A stretch of DNA of 7,781 nt from assembly GCA_005786775.1 (NCBI GenBank), contig SYDD01000394.1:1-7781 (forward strand), read 5' to 3'. Source of the DNA: Opitutaceae bacterium. GTDB taxonomy: Bacteria > Verrucomicrobiota > Verrucomicrobiia > Opitutales > Opitutaceae. A model generated the notes under the pieces. The model ran no database searches and was not told where the DNA came from. It saw only the letters and a list, made by a program, of their open reading frames with translations. This document shows positions 1 through 6,741 of the stretch, in pieces. Made by a program: the position numbers and the translations under genes. Position 1 is the stretch's first letter. Each line of letters opens with the position of its first letter.

Positions 1-1982
1 CCGGGGAGCGGGGCGGCGAGGGGCGACACCGCGACGCGCAGCCGCCCCGGTTCGCCCATGAAGTCCCGTTGATGGAAGTTGGGCGGCGCGGTCGTCACCG
101 TCAGCACGAGGCGCGCCCCGTCGCGCAGGCGCAGCGGTTCGCGGAATTGGACGACGACGGCCTGCGGTGCGCGCGCGGCCGCGCTGCTCGAGCGCCAGCC
201 CGGCCGCAGCGAAACCCGCCGCCGGCCGTTGAAGTAGGACTCCGTCTCCCCCAGCGCGTAGATCTCCGCGGGTTCAAGGGGGGCGTCCTCCCCGTTCCCC
301 GCGGCCCGGGCCGCCAGGGTCAGCTTCACTTCGAACAGCGCCCGTCCATCCCGGGTGACGCGCCCCCCGTGGGCCTCGTCGGGCAGCGCCTCGAGCCGGA
401 GGGAGGAGACAGGTCCGGCACCCGGCTCGAACACGAGCTCGACCCGGGTCTCCGCCCGCTTGCGCCCGTCCGCGGCGGGAGCCGATGCCGGGTTCCGCAG
501 GCGCAGGCTGCCGTCCGCGAGGGGCTCGGCCGCGACGCCATTCGAGGCCTCGGCCGCCACCGGATGGAGCACGCGCCAGCCGTCCGGGTGGCGCCGGAGC
601 ACCTCGCCCGCCGCGGTCGCCCAGGCGATCGCCCCGGCGCGTGCCGCGGGGTCGGCCCGCACCCGGGCGCCGCCGGCGTCCAGCGCGGCGTCGCGGGCGG
701 CCAGCAAGCGGGCCTCGCGCGCCCGCAGGTAGGGGCTGGTCACCTCGATCTCCGGCGGAAAGGGATAGTCATCCGTGTGCACCGCGAGCTCCGGCTCCGG
801 CGTGTACACGAAATGGCGGTACACGCCCCACTGCTTCACGTCCGCGAAATAGGCCGCGAACGCGTAGAAGTCCCGGATCGTGAAGGGATCGTACTTGTGG
901 TCGTGGCACTCCGCGCAGGCGAGGGTGGAGCCCAGCCACGTGGTCGCGACGGTGCGGACCCGGTCCGCCGCGTATTTCGCCAGATACTCCCCGGTCTGCG
1001 CGCCACCCTCGCGCGTGACCATGTTCAGCCGGTTGAATCCGCTGGCGACCCGCTGCTCGTCCGTGGCGCCGGGCAGCAGGTCGCCGGCCAACTGCTCGGT
1101 GGTGAACCGGTCGAACGGCAGGTTCCGGTTGAAGGCGCCGATCACGTAATCGCGGTACGGGAAATTGTTCAGGAGTTGGTCGCCGTGCAGGCCCGTCGAG
1201 TCGGCGAACCGCACGAGGTCCAGCCACGCCACGGCCATCCGCTCGCCATAATGCGGTGACGCCAGCAGGCGCTCGACGTGCTCCCGGTAGGCCCCGGGAC
1301 GCGTGTCGCCCGCGAAGGCGTCCGCCTCCGGCGGAGTGGGGGGCAGCCCGGTCAGGTCGAGGCTTAGGCGGCGCAGCAGCGTGCGCGGGTCCGCGGGCGG
1401 GGAGTAGCCGAGGCCGCGGGCGGCGAGGTTCGCGGCTAGGAAACGATCGATGGGATGGTCGGCCGGGGAGCCGCCGCCGGGTGCGGATGGCAGCGGTGGG
1501 CGGACGGGCGGCACATAGGCCCAGTGCGTGGCATACTGCGCGCCCTGCTCGATCCAGCGGCGCAGGGTGGCCTTGTCCGCGGGCGACAGCTGGTGGAGCG
1601 CGTCGGGAGGCGGCATCACCTCCGCCGGATCGGTGGAAATGATGCGCCGCCACGCCTCGGAGGCCGCGGGTTTGCCGGGGACCCAGGCAGTCACCTGGCG
1701 TCCCGATTCACTCCGGTGCGGCGCGAGGGCGAACTCGGGCCGGTCGAGCCGGAGGCCCGACGGATTGCCCTGCACGTCGGGCCCGTGGCACCGCAGGCAG
1801 GTGTTCGAGAGCAGCGGGCGGATGTCGCGGTTGAAGTCCACCCTCTCGGGCGCGGCCCCGGTCAGGCGCGGGAGCAACGCACCGAGGCCGGCCGCCAGCG
1901 CGAGGGCGCGGCGGAGATACGCTTGGCCGGCGGGGCCCGGCGATGATTCCCGCAAGGAGGGCTGCGGTTCAGCGGTGGCCAT
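1..1982 (-). CDS. PSCyt1/DUF1549 (DUF1553-class) secreted cytochrome-like protein, C-terminus outside window
   Basis: The frame is open from ATG 1982-1980 to the left edge, giving about 660 residues with no stop. A short arginine-led hydrophobic stretch (about residues 24-43, ending LTGAA) looks like a signal segment. A PSCyt1-like domain follows: FNRDIRPLLSNTCLRCHGPD contains a c-type heme motif (C62, C65, H66), and the domain ends near RRWIEQGAQYATHWAYVPP (141-159). A DUF1549-like region starts near HPIDRFLAANL (176) and includes the family-typical CAECHDHKYDPF (C356, C359, H360), a second CxxCH. Residues about 460-640 resemble the beta-rich linker domain (LRLEALPDEA at 518-527) that normally precedes DUF1553; that last domain would lie beyond the window. 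Family members are exported multidomain proteins of Planctomycetes and Verrucomicrobia whose biochemical role is mostly unknown. The gene follows the TonB receptor on the same strand after 133 bases, with a hairpin between. The start lacks a Shine-Dalgarno sequence, but no other in-frame ATG precedes the heme motif. Confidence 0.88.
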   Translation of the reverse strand, partial: MATAEPQPSLRESSPGPAGQAYLRRALALAAGLGALLPRLTGAAPERVDFNRDIRPLLSNTCLRCHGPDVQGNPSGLRLDRPEFALAPHRSESGRQVTAWVPGKPAASEAWRRIISTDPAEVMPPPDALHQLSPADKATLRRWIEQGAQYATHWAYVPPVRPPLPSAPGGGSPADHPIDRFLAANLAARGLGYSPPADPRTLLRRLSLDLTGLPPTPPEADAFAGDTRPGAYREHVERLLASPHYGERMAVAWLDLVRFADSTGLHGDQLLNNFPYRDYVIGAFNRNLPFDRFTTEQLAGDLLPGATDEQRVASGFNRLNMVTREGGAQTGEYLAKYAADRVRTVATTWLGSTLACAECHDHKYDPFTIRDFYAFAAYFADVKQWGVYRHFVYTPEPELAVHTDDYPFPPEIEVTSPYLRAREARLLAARDAALDAGGARVRADPAARAGAIAWATAAGEVLRRHPDGWRVLHPVAAEASNGVAAEPLADGSLRLRNPASAPAADGRKRAETRVELVFEPGAGPVSSLRLEALPDEAHGGRVTRDGRALFEVKLTLAARAAGNGEDAPLEPAEIYALGETESYFNGRRRVSLRPGWRSSSAAARAPQAVVVQFREPLRLRDGARLVLTVTTAPPNFHQRDFMGEPGRLRVAVSPLAAPLP

Positions 1983-2058
1983 GGACGCGTTCAGGAGGGT
2001 GCCCTGACTGGGCGGGCCCGCCTCCGGTGGCGGCAGGCCGGCCCCGGCGGCGCGGGCG

Positions 2059-2094
2059 GCTTTCCGTTCCCCGTCGGGTCGGGGAGCGGAAAGC
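2059..2094 (-). terminator. Strong hairpin after the TonB-receptor gene, possible terminator or mRNA 3'-end stabiliser
   Basis: Two 15-base arms (2059-2073 and 2080-2094) are reverse complements except at one position and enclose a 6-base loop (TCGGGT on the plus strand). The hairpin begins 22 bases beyond the receptor stop codon on the minus strand. The mismatch at 2067/2086 is C-A in minus-strand RNA. No T-run follows on the minus strand, so this is not a canonical Rho-independent terminator. It could terminate weakly, attenuate, or protect the receptor mRNA while allowing some read-through into the PSCyt1 gene. Confidence 0.5.
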
Positions 2095-2115
2095 ACGAGC
2101 CGGGCACGCGCCGGG

Positions 2116-4368
2116 TCAGTATTTGACCGTCGCGCTGAAGTACGCCGTGCGCGGGGCGTCGACCGTGTTGCTGCCCGGGGCGATGGCGGCCTGGACGAAG
2201 ATGACGTTGGTGAGGTTCTCGCACGTGAGGGCGAAGTCCCAGTTCTTCCGGCGGTAATTGAGCCCCGCGTCCCAGCGGGTGCCGCCGGCGATGCGGTAGG
2301 TGTTCTCGGCGATGCCCCAGACGGAGGTCTGGTAGACCATGCCGGCGCGGACCGAGAACCCGTTCGCCGGTGCGCCCGTGAAGTCGTACTTCGCGAAGGC
2401 CTGCAGCTTGTGCCGCGGGATGCCGCGGATCTCGCGCGGCGAGCGGCCGTCCGAGCGGAAGCCCGGCGCCTGCGTCTCGGTGTAGGCGTAGCCGCCGACC
2501 AGCGCGAGGTCGCGCCGCAGGCTGCCGCTGAACTCGACCTCCCAGCCCTTGGCGATGTTGCCGCTCTCGATGATGTTCTGGGAGCCGCCCGGGACGTTCA
2601 CGATGTCGTTGCTCGTGTTGTTCCGCACGTTGTCAACCTGCACGATTTTGTAGTGGGCGAGGTTGATGCCGAAGGCGCCGTCGAGCAGGCTGGCCTTGAG
2701 GCCGAACTCGTCGTTGGTCGTGAGCGGGGTCACCGTGCGCAGGATCTGTCGCGGGTCCGTTAGCGGGATGTTCGGGAAGGTCGCGACCAGGCGGCTGGCC
2801 GCGCCGGCCTCGCTGTAGACCGCGTAGGCGGAGAGCCACGGCAGCGGCTTCACGGTGAGCCCGTACATCGGGCTCTCGACCCTGGGCGTGGTGGGGACAT
2901 TGGTGTAGGCCCCCGTGAAGTTGTTCCGCGTCCACGCGGCCTTGCCCTGATCGCGCCGCAGGCCGCCGGTCACCACCACGCGCTCGTTGAACGCGGTCAC
3001 CTGCGCGTTGGCGAAGTAGCCGAAGTTCCCGCCCTTGGAGACGTTGTCGACGGTCTTCACCATTGGCGTGCGGAGCGGCACGCCGTAGACGGGGCTGCTG
3101 ATGTTGATGGGTTCCATCTGGCCGGTCGTCGTGGTGCCGGCGCCGTCGGAACGGCCGAGGTCGTAGCCGACCAGCACCGTGGCCCCGAGGTTGCCACCGA
3201 GCCATTTCCGCGTGCCCACGAGGTCACCCTGCGCGCGGAGGATCTGGTTCGAGGAGGTGTTCCGCGTCGCGTTGCGCTCGTAGATGATCTCGCCGTTGGC
3301 GTTGTACGCGAAGAAATTGGCCACGACCGAGCGGTAGTGGTTGGAGGAGCTGTCGAAATAGGACACCGCCTGGCGCGCGGTGAACACGTCGTTGAACTGG
3401 TGCGTGAGCGTGGTGAAGATGGAGTAGAGGTCCGTGGAGAAGCCCATCCCGGCCTCGCCGCTGGTGTTCAACGACATCGGCGCCCACTGGCCGAGCCGGA
3501 AGCGGGGCGTCACCCCCGGCGGCACCACCACCGCCTGCGGCACGCTGACCGCGCTCGTCTGGCTGACCGTGTTGACGGGCGCGATGTAGGGCGTGCTGAA
3601 CCCGCCCGGGGTCAGCCCGTCGTAGTACTCGAGGTCGACGGACAGCTGGGTGTTGCGCGAGATCCGCCAGAGGAGGGACGGGTACAGGGCCGTCTTCCGC
3701 AGCTTCTCGTTGTCGCGGAAGCTGTCCGCGGTGAGGTGCACGGCGTTCAGCCGGTAGGCGAGGCCCGTGCCGGCCACCGGACCGGTCGCGTCGATCGTCC
3801 CGCGCAGGTAACCCCGGGACCCGACCGTCGCCGCCACCACGGCCGACTCCTTCGCCTGCGGCCGCTTGGTGATGATGTTGACGTAGCCGCCCGACTCCGA
3901 CGAGCCGGCGATCGAGGCCGATGGCCCCTTGATGATCTCGATGCGATCCACGTTGATCAGGTCCGTCTCGAAGCCCGGGACGAGGAAGCCGTTGCGGTAG
4001 CGGTTGGAAACGATGAACCCGCGGATCACGCTGCCGTCGCGGACGTTCTGCCGCTGGGTCACGCCCGGCGTGTAGCGCACGGCCTGGTCGTAAGAGAACG
4101 CCGAGATGTCCTTCAGCAGCACCTCGTTCAGCACGCTGATGGTCTGCGGCACGTTCTCCGCCGGCGTGTTCAGGCGCGTGGCGGAGGCCAAATTCGAGGA
4201 GCCGTAGGCGCGGGCCGGGTTCTCCCGGACAGTGAAGACGTCGAGCTTGACCGCCTCGTCCCGGGCCGGATTCGGGGCCGGCTGGGCAAACACGAGGGGG
4301 GCGAGGGCAAGGGCGGCGGCGTGCAGGGGCAGGCGGCCACGGGGTTTCTGCGGCTGATGGGTTTTCAT
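2116..4368 (-). CDS. TonB-dependent outer-membrane receptor (siderophore-receptor-like fold)
   Basis: This complete 750-residue protein should form an outer-membrane barrel that imports a ligand using TonB energy. A signal peptide is visible (basic start, hydrophobic LHAAALALAPLVFA, likely cleavage after A28). Then come a candidate TonB box (VKLDVFTV, 40-47) and a plug domain (about 55-170) with NVPQTISVL, YTPGVTQRQNVRDGSVIRGF, VDRIEIIKGPSASIAGSSES and GGYVNIITKRP. The remainder is beta-barrel with frequent aromatic and Asn/Thr-rich strands, ending in the aromatic-terminated YFSATVKY expected of a BAM-recognised barrel. Length is normal for the family, and no carboxypeptidase-like N-terminal extension or SusD partner is seen. 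Plug motifs resemble siderophore receptors, but in Opitutaceae such receptors are numerous and often accompany carbon-use genes. Two TTGT-NN-ACAA sites lie 136-180 bases upstream and match sites at the neighbouring catabolic genes, which favours an organic ligand over iron. ATG 4368 has no clear Shine-Dalgarno sequence; the signal peptide supports it. Confidence 0.95.
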   Translation of the reverse strand: MKTHQPQKPRGRLPLHAAALALAPLVFAQPAPNPARDEAVKLDVFTVRENPARAYGSSNLASATRLNTPAENVPQTISVLNEVLLKDISAFSYDQAVRYTPGVTQRQNVRDGSVIRGFIVSNRYRNGFLVPGFETDLINVDRIEIIKGPSASIAGSSESGGYVNIITKRPQAKESAVVAATVGSRGYLRGTIDATGPVAGTGLAYRLNAVHLTADSFRDNEKLRKTALYPSLLWRISRNTQLSVDLEYYDGLTPGGFSTPYIAPVNTVSQTSAVSVPQAVVVPPGVTPRFRLGQWAPMSLNTSGEAGMGFSTDLYSIFTTLTHQFNDVFTARQAVSYFDSSSNHYRSVVANFFAYNANGEIIYERNATRNTSSNQILRAQGDLVGTRKWLGGNLGATVLVGYDLGRSDGAGTTTTGQMEPINISSPVYGVPLRTPMVKTVDNVSKGGNFGYFANAQVTAFNERVVVTGGLRRDQGKAAWTRNNFTGAYTNVPTTPRVESPMYGLTVKPLPWLSAYAVYSEAGAASRLVATFPNIPLTDPRQILRTVTPLTTNDEFGLKASLLDGAFGINLAHYKIVQVDNVRNNTSNDIVNVPGGSQNIIESGNIAKGWEVEFSGSLRRDLALVGGYAYTETQAPGFRSDGRSPREIRGIPRHKLQAFAKYDFTGAPANGFSVRAGMVYQTSVWGIAENTYRIAGGTRWDAGLNYRRKNWDFALTCENLTNVIFVQAAIAPGSNTVDAPRTAYFSATVKY

Positions 4369-4504
4369 CGGGTGGGCGTTAAGGGAACGGTTTCGGGCGC
4401 CGCGGAGCGGCGTCGGGCGGGCTGGGGAGAATGGGCAGGGCGACCCCCGCGCTGGGGTCAGCGGGCCGGCGGGCGGCAGATCGGGTGCAGAGGGGGGCTA
4501 GAAA

Positions 4505-4514
4505 TTGTCAACAA
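4505..4514 (-). promoter_or_regulatory. Operator-like site 1 upstream of the TonB-receptor gene
   Basis: Read on the minus strand this is TTGTTGACAA. With the preceding GA, the 12 bases at 4516-4505 are identical to plus-strand 7400-7411 upstream of the GntR gene. It lies 136 bases before the receptor start, embeds a TTGACA hexamer that could serve as a -35 element, and sits 25 bases (centre to centre) from site 2. No convincing -10 hexamer was found at the right distance. The binding protein is inferred to be the GntR-FCD regulator encoded at 6741-7340. Confidence 0.6.
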
Positions 4515-4528
4515 TCGGGTCAAGGAAA

Positions 4529-4548
4529 TTTGTTAACAAACGCCAATC
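4529..4548 (+). promoter_or_regulatory. Operator-like site 2 upstream of the TonB-receptor gene
   Basis: The core TTTGTTAACAAA (4529-4540) is a perfect 12-base palindrome. Together with the tail CGCCAATC it matches 7401-7420 at 16 of 20 positions. The paired arrangement with site 1, in the opposite orientation, suggests cooperative binding by a dimeric repressor at the receptor promoter. Confidence 0.6.
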
Positions 4549-4617
4549 AGCTCTGGGTGAAGATGCGGGACGGCCCCGGATTGCAGTCAATTTCACGCCG
4601 CGTCAGCAGCGTCCACC

Positions 4618-5406
4618 TCACGCCGGCGGTGGCGGCGGGGGGCGACGGGCGGCGAAGAATTGGGCGAGGCGGGCGGGGGCATCACCGTCGCGGAGGCAGC
4701 GTTCTGAGGCGGCGGCCTCGGTGCCCGCACTCTCCGCCAGGCTCCCCTCCGCGCACGCGGCGAGGATGGCCTTCGTCTCCCGCACCGCGGCCCGGCTGTT
4801 TGCGGCGACCGCCGTCGTGAATTCCCGCACGTGGACTTCCAACTCCGCCGCGGGCCCCGCCCAGTCGACCAAGCCGATCCGCGCCGCCTCGTCCGCCTCC
4901 ACCAGCCGGGCGCTGAAGGCGAGTTCCTTCGCGCGGGCCAAGCCGACCCGGCGGGCCAGCCGGTGGCAACCGCCCCAGCCGGTCACCAGCCCGAGCTTCA
5001 CCTCGGTCTGGCCCAGCCGGGCCGCGTCGGACGCGAAGATCAGGTCGCACGCCATCGCCAGCTCGAGGCCGCCGCCCAGCGCATAGCCCTCGACCACCGC
5101 CACCACCGGCAGGGGCAGGGCCTCCAGCCGGTTCATCAGCCGATGGCCCCGGTGGACCCAGTCGGCCACGTTGGCCGCCGTGATGGTGCGCATCACCTCC
5201 AGGTTCGCCCCCGCGCAGAAGTGCCGGGGCGACCCGCTCCGCAACACCACCGCCACCAGTGCGTCCGCCCGCCCCTCCAGCTCGGCGCAGACCGCGTCGA
5301 GGCGCGCGATGACCTCGTGGTCCAGCGTGGGCGGCTTGCCCGCCGGAGGCCGCAGGGTCAGGTGCGCGATCCCCTCGCGGTACTGCAATTCAACCTCGGT
5401 GCGCAT
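4618..5406 (-). CDS. Enoyl-CoA hydratase/isomerase family protein (crotonase fold)
   Basis: This 262-residue protein has the normal length for a crotonase. The oxyanion-hole loop is HFCAGANLEVM (62-72). The second signature is VEGYALGGGLELAMACDLIFAS (105-126), followed by LGQTEVKLGLVTGWGG (131-146). Glu115 and Glu135 sit 20 residues apart at the positions of the two catalytic glutamates (E144 and E164) of rat mitochondrial enoyl-CoA hydratase. This favours real hydratase/dehydratase activity over a glutamate-poor isomerase. The first loop has Asn68 where many members have Asp. The C-terminus ends in a run of prolines, an unusual tail. It is probably cytosolic and acts on an acyl-CoA made by the divergently encoded CoA-transferase; a CaiD-like crotonobetainyl-CoA hydratase is one possible specificity, but nothing here proves it. 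The frame extends upstream to a TTG at 5469, but that start would lie inside the shared operator and add non-family residues, so ATG 5406 is preferred. No Shine-Dalgarno sequence is visible. Confidence 0.92.
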   Translation of the reverse strand: MRTEVELQYREGIAHLTLRPPAGKPPTLDHEVIARLDAVCAELEGRADALVAVVLRSGSPRHFCAGANLEVMRTITAANVADWVHRGHRLMNRLEALPLPVVAVVEGYALGGGLELAMACDLIFASDAARLGQTEVKLGLVTGWGGCHRLARRVGLARAKELAFSARLVEADEAARIGLVDWAGPAAELEVHVREFTTAVAANSRAAVRETKAILAACAEGSLAESAGTEAAASERCLRDGDAPARLAQFFAARRPPPPPPA

Positions 5407-5446
5407 GGTCGGCTGGGTTCCGCGGAGGCCGGGCCAGCGGGGAGGG

Positions 5447-5478
5447 ATTGTCAAACGTATTGTTGACAAAATACAATC
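5447..5478. promoter_or_regulatory. Operator-like site between the divergent crotonase and CoA-transferase genes
   Basis: The core TTGTTGACAA (5460-5469) lies in ATTGTTGACAAAATACAATC (5459-5478), which matches 7401-7420 at 18 of 20 bases. A further half-site TTGTC lies at 5448-5452, and ATTGT (5447-5451) pairs symmetrically with ACAAT (5473-5477) around the core. The site stands within the 94-base divergent intergenic region, where one bound dimer could control both genes. It is AT-rich against very GC-rich surroundings. Confidence 0.65.
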
Positions 5479-5491
5479 GTCCCGTGCTAGT
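5463..5491 (+). promoter_or_regulatory. Candidate sigma70-type promoter of the CoA-transferase gene
   Basis: A perfect TTGACA (5463-5468) lies inside the operator core. Seventeen bases downstream is GCTAGT (5486-5491), which matches only three of the six consensus -10 bases. If used, transcription would begin within a few bases of ATG 5501, giving a leaderless or almost leaderless mRNA. Overlap of the -35 with the operator would make the bound regulator a direct steric repressor. The -35 is clear; the -10 is weak. Confidence 0.35.
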
Positions 5492-5500
5492 CCTCAGGGG

Positions 5501-6715
5501 ATGCAAGCTTCCGAGTCGGCGCTGAGCGGGATCCGGGTCCTTGATTTCACGCACGTGTACCAGGGGCCGGTCGGGACCCAGATCTTGGCCGACTACGGCG
5601 CCGAGGTGATCAAGGTGGAGCGGCCGGGGGCGGGCGACTGGAGCCGCCGCTGGGGCCCGTTCGTGCACGGGGTCAGCCTCCCGTTCGCCGGCCTGAACCG
5701 CAACAAGCGCAGTGTGGCGATCGACGTGAAGGATCCGGCGGGGCAGCGGGCGGTGTACGACCTCGCGGCGCGGGCGGACGTGGTGGTGCACAATTTCCGC
5801 GCGGGCGTGATGGAAAAACTGGGCTTTGGCTACGAGGAGCTGGCCCGGCGCAATCCGCGACTGGTCTACGCGTGGTCCGGCGGGTGGGGCGATCAGGGGC
5901 CCTCGGCCGACCGCGCGCGCGGCGGGCACGATCTGATGGCGCGGGCGGAGGCGGGCTGGTTCGTGCAGCCGGACCCCGCGAAGCCGCCCATCCCGGCGGG
6001 CATCTCGGCCGACTACGCCGCGGGCCTGATGCTGATGCAGGGCATCCTGATGGCCCTGCTCGCCCGCGCCCGCACGGGCCGCGGCCAGAAGGTCACGACC
6101 GATCTGCTCAGCGTCGCGTTCCACGCCCATTCCTGGGAGGGGCCCGCCGAGATGAACGCGGCGCGCGTCACCGAGGTCTCTGGCGTGATCGCCAACGAGA
6201 GCACCATCGACAAGTCGTTCGCGACCAGCGACGGCTACCTCGAGATCTCGCCCGTCTTCAGCGAGAACGCGCTCCGCGACATCTCCGTCGCCCTCGGGCT
6301 GGGGGATCTGTCGCTGGACGAGCGCTTCCGCACGCACGCGTTGCAGGCCCGGCACCGCGCCGAGCTGAACGGTCTGCTCGCGGCGCGCCTGCGCACGCGG
6401 ACGACCGCGGAGTGGCTCGCCGAACTCGAGGCCAAGGGGGTCCTTTGCGCCCGGATCAACACGCTTGCGGAGGCCGCCGCCGATCCCCAGGTGAAGGCCA
6501 ACGGGATGGTTGTCGAGATGGCGCATCCCGCCGCGGGCGCCTTCCAGCTCCTCGGCACCCCCGTGCGGCTGCACGGCACGCCCCCGCGCGAGCGCGTCTT
6601 CGCCCCCGAACTGGGCGCCCACACGCGCGAGGTGCTGCTGGAGTCCGGCTATTCTGCGGCGCAGGTGGACGACCTGGAAGCCCGCGGCGTCGTGCGCACC
6701 GCGCCCCGCGCCTGA
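5501..6715 (+). CDS. Class III CoA-transferase (CaiB/BaiF family)
   Basis: This complete 404-residue protein has the usual length for family III CoA-transferases, which move CoA between carboxylic acids through an aspartyl-CoA thioester intermediate. Family landmarks run in order: GIRVLDFTHVYQGPVGTQIL (10-29), DYGAEVIKVERPGAGD (31-46), LNRNKRSVAIDVKDPAGQ (65-82), VVVHNFRAGVMEKLGFGYEEL (94-114) and the catalytic region GGHDLMARAEAG (141-152), where Asp144 aligns with the nucleophile Asp169 of formyl-CoA transferase. TGRGQKVTTDLL (192-203) and the C-terminal segment are also typical. It is probably cytosolic and activates a pathway acid for the divergently encoded crotonase. Candidates by family include carnitine/crotonobetaine (CaiB), succinate-dependent transferases, or an alpha-methylacyl-CoA racemase-like enzyme; the substrate is not readable here. 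ATG 5501 is chosen because the frame's upstream extension runs antisense through the crotonase gene and the operator. AGGGG touches the ATG directly, too close for a normal ribosome binding site. Confidence 0.93.
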   Translation: MQASESALSGIRVLDFTHVYQGPVGTQILADYGAEVIKVERPGAGDWSRRWGPFVHGVSLPFAGLNRNKRSVAIDVKDPAGQRAVYDLAARADVVVHNFRAGVMEKLGFGYEELARRNPRLVYAWSGGWGDQGPSADRARGGHDLMARAEAGWFVQPDPAKPPIPAGISADYAAGLMLMQGILMALLARARTGRGQKVTTDLLSVAFHAHSWEGPAEMNAARVTEVSGVIANESTIDKSFATSDGYLEISPVFSENALRDISVALGLGDLSLDERFRTHALQARHRAELNGLLAARLRTRTTAEWLAELEAKGVLCARINTLAEAAADPQVKANGMVVEMAHPAAGAFQLLGTPVRLHGTPPRERVFAPELGAHTREVLLESGYSAAQVDDLEARGVVRTAPRA

Positions 6716-6741
6716 AGCCGCCCCGCGGGGTCGGAGCGGCT
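6716..6741. terminator. Small inverted repeat between convergent genes, possible bidirectional terminator
   Basis: AGCCGC (6716-6721) and GCGGCT (6736-6741) are inverted repeats enclosing a 14-base GC-rich loop that itself contains part of the palindrome CCCCGCGGGG (6721-6730). It fills the whole 25-base gap between the convergent stop codons of the CoA-transferase and GntR genes. There is no T-run on either strand and the stem is short, so the terminator role is tentative. Confidence 0.3.

Noticed and set aside
270..290. Possible frameshift in the PSCyt1 gene at a run of six G (plus strand)
   Set aside because: Recounting the run shows six bases, and the reading frame stays consistent with the start at 1982; the protein continues normally as LEPAEIYALGETESYFNG.
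69..1259. Long plus-strand open frame (396 codons) opposite the PSCyt1/DUF1549 gene
   Set aside because: Its product is arginine/glycine/proline-rich with no recognisable fold, while the minus strand has clear domain motifs; it is a GC shadow.
769..1653. Minus-strand open frame of 294 codons
   Set aside because: It is an out-of-frame reading of the PSCyt1 gene, which continues intact in its own frame from 1982 to the edge.
1991..2224. Small minus-strand open frame of 77 codons between receptor and PSCyt1 genes
   Set aside because: It mostly overlaps the receptor C-terminus out of frame and spans the hairpin; no start signal or recognisable protein.
3337..4536. Plus-strand open frame (399 codons) opposite the TonB-receptor gene
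   Set aside because: Composition is Val/Arg/Gly-rich without family features and it overlaps the operator region; the opposite strand encodes a full receptor.
5171..5500. Upstream extension of the CoA-transferase frame by 110 residues
   Set aside because: It is antisense to the crotonase gene and crosses the operator; family similarity begins just after ATG 5501.
5390..6622. Minus-strand open frame (410 codons) opposite the CoA-transferase gene
   Set aside because: It runs through the operator and the crotonase start and has no domain likeness; the plus strand holds a complete CoA-transferase.
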